From contig BTRK01000001.1 of NCBI GenBank assembly GCA_036245805.1, positions 32,808,758 through 32,872,757 of the forward strand: DNA of 64,000 nt. Direction: 5' to 3'. A model generated the notes under the pieces. The model searched no databases, had not been told where the DNA came from, and worked only from the letters and a program-made list of their open reading frames with translations. The translations under genes were made by a program, and so were the position numbers. Below are positions 55,889 to 64,000 of this stretch, in pieces. Source of the stretch: Pristionchus mayeri (taxonomy: Eukaryota > Nematoda > Chromadorea > Rhabditida > Neodiplogasteridae). Within the stretch, counting starts at the first letter, position 1. The number at the start of each line of letters is the position of its first letter.

Positions 55889-58800
55889 ATGACGGTCCTC
55901 GCTTGGCTCCTACTCTGCGCTACAGTGGTACGATTTTCCTCTATTTTCGTGCTACAGTAACCCACCCTCGTCCCTCCTCCAGTATTTGAGTCTCACGCTA
56001 CAGTATCCCGATCACTACCTTCTACAGTACACCGAGAGTTGGTAGAGGCGCCACCCCCAAGAATCCAATTTACTACAGCAACCCTTGCAGATCCAATTTG
56101 GCCGCAGCAACCAATCGATACCAACAGGAGATGGGGCGTCTCCCAACTCCGTTCTGGCCTATCCCTCTAATATATTATCGCAAAGAAAGAATATGAGCAA
56201 TAACTACGAAAATTTGACATCCAGCAGCAACAACTACAGGGCCAAGGTATCAACTTGTATGAATTGAACAATTTGACCCTGGAATACTGTAACATGGAGT
56301 ACTGTAAGGTTACTGCAGTGTGTTATCAACATCAGCCTTGGGTTGTTTTGATGAGTGGACCATTCATTCTTGCACTCACCCACCGATCGACCCGCCCGCG
56401 TCCCTCGATAATGTGAATGGAAATTTGGATAAGATGACGTGTCAATAAAATTGGATACACAATTACCATAGGAGATGGGAGGGGTGGTAGGTAAGGTAAC
56501 AGTGTAAGGACACGGTACCCGAGAATGGTAGGGGCATAGTAGGGAGGACTGCGATAGATTCAAGCGTGATGCTACGACACGCTACCGTAGGGCTGCTGTA
56601 GGGATACGGTAAACAGTGTTATTGATTTTGTATTTGCACACAAGGTGGGGATAATCCCTCATCTCAGCGTGTCTTGCTGATTCCCTCTTTGCACTCTTCT
56701 CAATGGCTAACTCTTGGGTGCAAGTGTATCCTCTATCTATCTACCTTCCTTCTATGACAACTTTCTCATCTCATTCAGATCCAACTCGGCCGCAGCAACT
56801 ACTCGATTCCAACCGGAGTTGGAGCATCGCCCTACTCGGTACTATTGATCTACCTCGATTATCGATTGATCTATCCCTTTTCTCAGGTATTATCTGAAAC
56901 GAAGGAAACGAGCAATAATTCGGAAAATTTGGAATCAGATCACAAGTAAGTAATACAAAAAAACGGAACTGTATTTCTTGATAAATATAAAATAAAATAA
57001 AATAAAAAAATGATAAATTAAGTTTATTTTCAAACATTTTTGCTTCGCAGAGAGAGCATGCGCAAGCTCTACATCGCGTTGTACGTCATGGCGGGCATCA
57101 TTGTGATCTGTATGGCTGCGGGACTCGGCGTCTTCCTGTTCTACAAACGCCGGAGGCGGGCTGCTGCTGCTGCACGGAAGAAAGAGCTTGTGGTGAGCAG
57201 TAGAGAGGAGCAAAGATCAAAGATCAAAGATTAGAGACCTAATAATAGACAGGAAATCGATTGAATGACAAGAGATAGCAGTATCGGCACCGTCGCTGGG
57301 TCTTTTCTAAATATGCGCAGGAAGGTTACACGAGAGATAAAGTAACCTCCGAAGAGATATCGTATCCCTGCTAAAAATACCGTACCCTCCCAAGCGATAC
57401 CGTATCATCCCAAGATATACTGTATCCCTCCAAGGATCCCCCTTTCCATCCCTCGCCGTCTCAGAGTCCAACAGGCACCTTATAGTGCCTGCGGGAGCTC
57501 ATAAATTCACCTCTGGAGATACAGCGCTGATGAAAAAGATGGCTGCTGACCTTGAGAAGGGCTTTTTCTGTTTCCTCCTGGAAGAAGTTGGAGAATGCGC
57601 GTTACTTCGACCTTCCCAGCTAAGCATCCATCTCTCCCACGGTCAGGTGCCCAAGGCCCCGCTCAACAAGCGGGACAAGAGAAGGTCAAGCAGTAATGAG
57701 ATCCTCGCATCAATCAAGGGATCAATCCCTTCGTCGGCCCTCTCATCAATATCACCCAAGCAGTCCCTCTTCTTCATTCTCGCGGTCCTACCGTATCTGA
57801 CCATACCGTATCTTACCGTACCTACTATTTCCGAAGCAGCTCTGAGGACCTCTGTGGTTCCAAGAGGCTGCCCTTTCCCATCAACCCCCCCACCAATTAC
57901 GCCTTATTTGTCTGCCATAAGCATTTCGCGATCAATTAGGCAACAGTACCCGTCTGCTACCATGCCTCGGCTACAATACTTCGCAAAGAAGTTCTCGCTA
58001 ATTAATATATTTTTTCAGAAGCTCATCAAACTTTTCGATTTGTCGGTTTCAAGCTCCTCTCCAAACGCAACCTCGAAGACTACAACGTCCTCTCCAAGCT
58101 GTACACCTCAGGTTCGATGCCTCTGCATTTACTTTATTCCTATTTATTGTAAATCGATATTCCGATAGATCAAGAGATGTTCCATGCGCGATTTTCGCTC
58201 CATAATACTAACAGTTTGGTGTAGACTCAAAGCAAACTTTTCAAGTGAAACATATTTCCGGCTTTACATTGCCCTATTGTCGCTGGTGTTTATCTCATTA
58301 TAGTTTGTGGAATGTTTTGGAAATTTTTATTTGTTATTATTTTTTAAAATTTTATTTTTCTTGTCATTAACATTCGCACGCAAATACGAGTGAGCTTTGA
58401 TGTTTGGTCTTTGGTCTTGGCCATGCGAACATTGCTGCACAGTGGTGATCTCGACTAGCGCAATGCTACTGTCACTGCTTTTGTGCTGCATTGAAAGATT
58501 CTAATTTAAAGTGTGATGGGCTGATTCAATGATAATTGGCTAAAGGTAAAGGTACATCCCGTCTTCGAGGCTGGGATCGCGGGAGAACACTGCTAGGCCA
58601 GTGTCAATTTTGGGCAGATTCAGTGCCCACCTTTCCAGACCTATTTACCTGATCTAGTCACTACTACCAATTCCCCTTCCCCAATGGGTAGGTGGGGCGG
58701 AGAATTGGAATATATCCAAATATATTTAAACGATTAATATTTGTTGGAGATATTTTTGAAAAAAATCACAATTTTTAGAACAATGTATCGCGGGCAAATT

Positions 58801-61032
58801 TCATCTCCATTCTCCATCGAATAAACTCGGAAGACGAAAAGGAAAGGTACGCCATATGAATTTATTTTTTAAATATCAAATTTATATCTTTTATAAATTT
58901 CGGAAATATCGGAAACAACTGTTAAATACTATTAGGTTGAGTCATAAGTTTTTTTCCAATTTTGGAAGTGCAATTCAAAGTCACCTAAAAAGCGCTCTTA
59001 AAATCCTATCAGTACTGATCCGTAGGATAATGTAGGGGTATAATTCACACTTAAAATAATATGTTCGAATTGTGCCATGCTTTTAAATCCTTGAAGTAAT
59101 CGATCGTTAACCACGATCGATTTTTTTACGAAAATTTTGAAAGAGTTGGGCTCGCTGTTTCTTTGCAGGGAAAATAGGCTGGACATCTTCACATACATTA
59201 TTGAGAAGCCCCTTGAATGCTCTTTCAAAAAAGTGGTGGAAAGCAGTGCTAGCTTACTCAATCCCAGGATTAGAGAATTGCAAATGAGCCATGTAGAAAA
59301 GAAATCACACTTGAGTTGGCAACTTTCTTACCTTTTTATGTTATAGTGACTGGCTTTTGTATAGGAGCGCTTTAAAGGGGTGCTCCGGGGAATGTTCCGT
59401 CACCCATGGTGACAGTTTGGATATTGTAGAGGACACTGACCCGATCAGAAATCACTTTGTCCGAAGTTCCACAGATGACTCTGAGGCTATTTACATACGC
59501 GGAAAGTTCATTGATTGCGCAGGGTTGTGACTGATTCTTTTATGTTTCACTTGCTCTTCTTCACGCTCGCCTCTTTCTCGGGCTAAATTAGCTACAGTTT
59601 CCCATTGAGAGCGCAGAGTTTTCGTGGTGGAACTCCCTAGCATTCATTCCCCGGAGCACTCCTTTAATTTTATTATATGGGGTAAATTTACCATTCGTGA
59701 AATTTGGGATCTCGCGTCATCCCATTTTCAAAAATGAGATTTATTGAAAAATCCGGATATTAACATCACCGATTAAAATTTTGAATTTTAGTGGTTATTT
59801 TTGGAGTACCATTTCTGAATTCGCAGGAATCCCATGACTATACGAAGCTAATGAGGGATAGTACGAGGGTAGCTGATGCTGATAAACACAAAAATGTGGG
59901 ACCTCCATCTATCATCTAAGCAGGAAGCTTTGAAATACACTGATTTCGATGTGTAAATTTCATAATATTAGCGTCGATGACTGCAGCTTGTGATTGTAAT
60001 GATGACAGCCCACCATAAAAGCCCCTCATGTAGGAAGCTTTACGATGAGATAGGTTTGATTTCAATAGGCCAGTGTGTGCGGATGCGCAGTAAACGAAAC
60101 ACATTTTGGTCATGGCGAACTGAAAACGACTCTGAAATTTGCACCTTATTTGAACCGGTCTTCTGTGCCAAATCCGAATCACATGTATTACTGTGATGTA
60201 CGTTCATCACACTTCACGATCGTGTTTATTATTTTGCCCAATCACGACTCACTGGAAAGATTTAATCTGAGAAAGTCGCAGCTACATTCGTAGCTGTGGA
60301 TACTTTGACTTCAAACTATGACCACTAGGCCCTCTCAAGAGGCCTGGACTAATTTGCGCTAAAGAGAGCCATCCATGCACTAATATGTAAATATCAAAAT
60401 GATAATCAATTAGAACCAAAGACCAGAATATGCGAAACATTTAATAGTAAAAACTGGAAAAAACTTATGACTCAACCTGATATTTTAAAAATAAAGCACA
60501 CTGTATATGCGATGTAAGTAAATGCATGTGAATTTCTTTAACAATTTGCATCTTATTCTTAGTACTGGCCAATAGTCTGGATGTAAAATAAATACGTAAT
60601 ATTATATTAAAAAAGGAGAAAAAAGAATACAAAAATTGGTTCAGTGAATCGGCGGAGCAGGAATACGATATGATAAATTATGGCTGCAAGTTTGGCTACC
60701 TCTACAAGCTGTTCATGGGGAACGAGATTAGAGAGGTATTTGGCAGTGCACATATTAGAGTTCGCGGCACTAGGTCGGACTGAAAACTCTTTTGTTGAAA
60801 AAATAAATATAGTAAAAGAAAATTTAGTAAATTTGCAGTTACGCATGACGTGCGTTGAGCTTCTCATCAATGCATTTTATTACAAACGAGCCAGAGAAGC
60901 AGTTTGCATGCTGTGGACCAGTCTGGAAATGGATGCATTTCGAGAGGAGCTTCTACGGGTGAGTTTCCAGAATAGTCGAATCCAATGCAAGATTTCTGCA
61001 AACTTGGACAGTAGTAGTGATCGTCTCTTCAT

Positions 61033-61072
<40 letters not shown>

Positions 61073-63933
61073 GCGCCCTCCTCTCTCTCTAACATAACAT
61101 ATTTTTCACTCAATATATTATTTTTGAAGCGCACCTCTCCAAGCCGAAGTGTACCTTAACCTCTGCATTGCAGGTCGTGGTTTCGGAGAAGGACGAAGAG
61201 GTTCAGTACGTGCTAGCTGACCTCTGCGCGATGCTGCACGGATATACTGGTACTGTATAATAGGGCACAAGGTCGGATGAGAACCAAAAATAATCCTCTT
61301 CCATCGTATTTTCGCAGAAGACGACAGTGTGGGATGTTAAAAATACTTGAGAGGGGGACTTTTTTTGGTTTTCATCCGGTGGCTTTTCATCTGACGATTC
61401 TGACCTCCGACCTAGTGGCTATTAAAAGAAAAAAGAATAGGGGGCGAAAAAAGTAGTACTATAGGATATATTGCACCACGATGAGATGTATTCAGAAAGT
61501 CTTGAAAAATAATACGTTGGTGATGGTGACCGATAGATACTTACTCTGACTTATTTTGAACAGCAAAAATGTAAAAATTAGCCAAATATAGCATAATACC
61601 TGACTAGCGGTCGATCGTTTCCGAAAACATACCCGAAATATTAATAATTAGTGAATATGATATGTTTGACTAATTTATAACATTTTGCTGTTCAAAATAG
61701 GGTTGACAAGGACGATACGAGCTCGTTATCCTCCCCTTACTCTTATTTCGCAAGTCCGAGGAGGGGGGAGGTCTAACGAGCTCGTAACCTCTTCTCGGTT
61801 TGCCAAATCTAATTCAAAATACATGATGATCAGTATCTAATTCTTTCGTCCACCTAATCTTTGCTCTTTCAGGATGGGCGCTCAATGCATATCTGGAAAA
61901 CTGGTCGATATCGAATGACGTCAATCTGGAGGTGGCGGCACTTAGCATCTACGATCGCCTGCTAAAATTCCTCGTGACAAGCAGCAACTTCCCTCGTCGA
62001 TCAATCCCTTACTTCACACGTTTTGAATTCCAAAGGTATGTTTCCAATCAGTTTTTTTCATTCTTTTTTATTCTATGTCTCTCACATCTTCACAAGCCAC
62101 ATAACATTTTGAAATGCTCCTTTATCAATTTTCTTATTTTAATTATTTTTCTATCACCTACCACTTATTTATGCCACTTATAGCGCCAAGAAGACGCCGT
62201 ACGCTGTACAATCGATCGCCGCTATGGATGTACTCGTCAAGAAGGGAATATTCGCCAATAAACTGCGTAAAGTTGCGCTGCGGCCTCTCTGTTGGATGAT
62301 TTGGACTGGCCTCGACGACGACGTCTCCATTCCTCTCGCAGTTCTGCTCAAGGTTCGAGTTTTAGTCCTTAGTTCTTAGTTTAGTTACTTAGTCAGTTCT
62401 TAGCTGACTTAGCATTTATTTGAGTAGAGTTCGAGCAATGATACCACGGTATCTTCAACTATACTATTACGCTCTCTCACCGAGAGAGGTATTAGAATGA
62501 CGAGATTCCCTCTAGCGCATAGAATAAGGACACTGTGGGCTTCGTGGACTCGGGCACTCTTGCTTCTCGCATACATTATTATTGTTAATTTATTAAGTAA
62601 TAGTAAGATTAGTTAATATAATTCAGATCGCCTCGATTAAATGCATCGGTCCTGAGGAGTGCGCTTGGGAGCACTACGAGGCGTTGCAATGCATCTTGGC
62701 AATGGCTCTGGGAAAGGTCAATCTGGAATGGCTCAAGGGAAAGGTCAATCTGGAATGGCTAATCAGGCATGGATTATACCGTGTTCATATTGCAGATTGG
62801 ATTGTCAGACGTGGACGCGGTGATTGCTAACGTGGCTGCAAGGTAAAGAGTTCGCAATTCGGAAAATTGTCTCTTCATTTCTCTACACTCTCTCTCTACT
62901 TGACCAGTTGGGAAAGGGTTTAGAATGAAGTGACCTTCGAGCTTGCACTTCGCAAAGTTAATTTTGCATTCATTTTTGTTCTCGATCTCATGCATATCAT
63001 TCCTAGTGAGTGACGTGTGAAGCAGCTAGCTGTACGATTGAAACGCTCGTTTAGTTCATCCTTCCGCCCTCCAACAATCCGTTTTAGCAAATTGACAATG
63101 CGTAACAATCACATTTTGTAAATATCCACACTTAATAGATTGGAAGATTCAGAAACATTTGTTTCCTGAGTAAACTTTTACGACCGTTTTCGTGCTGCAC
63201 CGCGTCGCAAAATTCGAACGCTTGCTGCTTCACATAATGTTATGTTTTTTTATGATGCCTCTCGGTTTTGAAATAGACAATACTGAATTTTCTTTTACGA
63301 GGATTATGCATGAAAAAAATTGTGCAAATTTCGTATTTTTTCCTCTGCGAATATTCCTCTTATCGCGCTGCTTGAGATGGCCAATTAATTTAAAAAAAAA
63401 CAAAATAAAATTTTAAAATTTACAAATTCAGATTTTCCGTAACGACAACAACCCGTGCACAGAGCACGACGTCTTTACGGCGATGCAAATCATGACCCTG
63501 CTCTGCGAGAATTTCGCAACGCATGTCAAGCGACGCCACATCGCGCAACTGAGTAATTCTTCACACATACTTATTCAAAAATTTGAAATTTTGCTGAAAA
63601 ATAAAATTAAAACATATACTTTGCAGTGGTTGGAGCACTTTACTGGATTGGAGATGCCCTGCGGGACGATGAAGTGTGGCGAGCTGCACCTCACGATTAC
63701 GAAACAAATGCGTGAGCAGTTTAAATTTATTTAGAAAAAAGATTCCTGCTTCCATTCCATCCACCCTCAAAAATCTCCTTATCGATTTTGACAGCTGCGG
63801 GAATTTTGGCAAATATCAATTCAATAGTAGGAGTGAGATCGTACTAATTACAACATTCAGTTCAATAAATGTTCCGGGATCATCAACCAAAATTCGTGGG
63901 GCTAAATCAATATCGAGTGTCGGCATATGTTGA
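55889..63933 (+). CDS. Single-pass membrane protein with long helical (Armadillo-like) cytoplasmic part, unrecognised
   Basis: The exons that join in phase are 55889-55927, 56779-56838 (or 56091-56246), 56887-56945, 57051-57192, 57647-57784, 58019-58111, 58779-58846, 60645-60735, 60839-60958, 61174-61249, 61873-62035, 62184-62352 and 62627-62716. They begin with a signal peptide (MTVLAWLLLCATV) and a Ser/Asn-rich ectodomain of only about 40 residues. A membrane helix follows (YIALYVMAGIIVICMAAGLG) with a basic stop-transfer FYKRRRRAAAAARKK. The remaining roughly 400 residues are helical, with repeated patterns like VAALSIYDRLLKFLV and YALQCILAMAL-type segments that suggest Armadillo-like repeats. 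Later exons are 62796-62842, 63432-63552, 63627-63711 and perhaps 63798-63933. The junction 62842/63432 is out of phase, so one exon is missed or 62796-62842 is skipped. That the TM and helical halves form one protein rests on phase alone. Confidence 0.6.
56091..56246 (+). repeat. Duplicate of exons 56779-56945, fused into one open segment
   Basis: IQFGRSNQSIPTG and ASPNSV here correspond to IQLGRSNYSIPTG and ASPYSV in the exon at 56779. The tail NNYENLTSS corresponds to NNSENLES in the exon at 56887. In the downstream copy a 48-bp intron separates the two parts. Here the matching DNA is shorter, has lost the GT and AG and reads straight through in frame. It could be an alternative exon or a decaying copy. 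Confidence 0.6.
58541..58630. mobile_element. Fragment of the 49381-type element
   Basis: TAAAGGTAAAGGTACATCCC then TCTTCGAGGCTGGGATCGCG and AGTGTCAATTTTGGGC match the left end of the 1.3-kb element at 49381. Confidence 0.5.
58932..60480. mobile_element. Mariner-like element, 1.55 kb, inside an intron
   Basis: TTAGGTTGAGTCATAAGTTT at the left and its inverse (AAACTTATGACTCAACCTGA) at the right, each bordered by TA, the target of Tc1/mariner transposons. The terminal repeats continue for about 30 bp. No intact transposase is readable, so it is decayed or non-autonomous. It lies in the intron 58847-60644 and a TTAA-flanked MITE is nested within it. Confidence 0.65.
59372..59667. mobile_element. 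piggyBac-like MITE (TTAA target) nested in the mariner-like element
   Basis: TTAAAGGGGTGCTCCGGGGA at the left, with the inverse TCCCCGGAGCACTCCTTTAA at the right. TTAA borders both ends, as in piggyBac insertions. 296 bp, non-coding. Confidence 0.7.
61047..61071. repeat. (CT)n microsatellite
   Basis: About 12 CT repeats in the intron 60959-61173. Confidence 0.9.
61263..61419. mobile_element. Family A MITE in an intron
   Basis: GGGCACAAGGTCGGATGAGA at the left and CCGACCTAGTGG at the right, within the intron 61250-61872. It shares the ACCAAAAATAAT interior with 51370. Confidence 0.65.
61698..61803. repeat. Palindrome related to the 55567 MITE
   Basis: It begins with AATAGGGTTGACAAGG. Inner arms TACGAGCTCGTTATCCTCC and inverse flank CTTATTTCGCAAGTCC. 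It sits in the same intron as the MITE at 61263. Confidence 0.45.
62710..62760 (+). repeat. Tandem duplication of a 5' splice site
   Basis: GGGAAAGGTCAATCTGGAAT is repeated 27 bp downstream. Both copies contain the donor AAG|GTCAAT. Using the second would add nine in-frame codons with no stop. Confidence 0.7.
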
Positions 63934-63985
63934 TAATAAGGCATATGTTGATAAAAGCATATGTTGATAATAATGATGATAAAAA
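63928..63985. repeat. Short tandem repeat GGCATATGTTGATAA
   Basis: Three imperfect copies of GCATATGTTGATAA at the end of the window, overlapping the possible stop of the membrane-protein gene. Confidence 0.75.
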
Positions 63986-64000
63986 ACTATATTAATCTTC

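Noticed and set aside
58019..58111. Alternative frame of this exon (FRFVGFKLLSKRN)
   Set aside because: It looks protein-like but does not match the phases of the exons before and after, whereas the frame used does on both sides. Uncertain.

Overview
The window is eukaryotic and almost certainly nematode. It carries a major sperm protein gene, which is a nematode-specific family, together with short introns (several of 40-80 bp) bounded by pyrimidine-rich TTTNCAG acceptors. There is also a likely trans-splice acceptor just ahead of a cyclin gene. The codon third positions are strongly G/C-rich and MITEs are abundant. A diplogastrid such as Pristionchus is my best guess, but genus is inference, not something I could test.

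Left part (1-16.1 kb), the compact genic region. A minus-strand gene (220 to about 3080) encodes an extracellular-type von Willebrand factor A protein with a Thr/Pro-rich linker. Two cyclin genes follow on the plus strand: cyclin B3 (cyb-3, 4402-7377, 12 exons, 415 residues) and cyclin C (cic-1, 8253-11881, 10 exons, 310 residues with a Gln-rich tail). Both were assembled exon by exon with consistent phases. Next is a plus-strand GIY-YIG endonuclease of the ANKLE1/LEM-3 type (14944-16117), preceded by exons carrying a nuclear localisation signal (12852-13314).

Middle (16.4-25.3 kb), satellite. A 126-bp tandem repeat runs forward from 16.4 to 22.6 kb, flips to the inverted orientation, and continues into a 500-bp assembly gap (24850-25349). 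A full-length RTE-type non-LTR retrotransposon (17492-20398) with an intact 914-residue endonuclease/reverse transcriptase ORF sits cleanly inside a repeat unit, flanked by a 10-bp target duplication. A GC-rich block follows the gap and looks like the 3' end of a plus-strand gene.

Right-centre (25.5-52.4 kb), sparse. The main gene is a minus-strand Ser/Pro-rich, probably disordered protein that I do not recognise (12 phased exons, 36250-33169). Further minus-strand exons at 40-41 kb and 44-47 kb may be its upstream parts or other genes. Two of them, at 44 kb, match only the extreme N-terminus of PRMT1-type arginine methyltransferases. The rest is filled with palindromic elements, MITEs and simple repeats.

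Right end (52.4-64 kb). A minus-strand MSP gene with two introns carries an 8-nt frameshifting deletion. A 1.24-kb foldback element separates it from a plus-strand gene (55889-63933). That gene encodes a signal peptide, a very short ectodomain, one membrane helix and a long helical, Armadillo-like cytoplasmic part of unknown function. One of its introns hosts a TA-flanked mariner-like element with a TTAA-flanked MITE nested in it.

No operon, CRISPR, rRNA or tRNA was seen. No single novel multi-gene system stands out. The most unusual items are the orphan PRMT1 N-terminal exons, the minimal GIY-YIG nuclease gene, the duplicated-exon membrane protein, and the repeated octamer that doubles as a 5' splice site.
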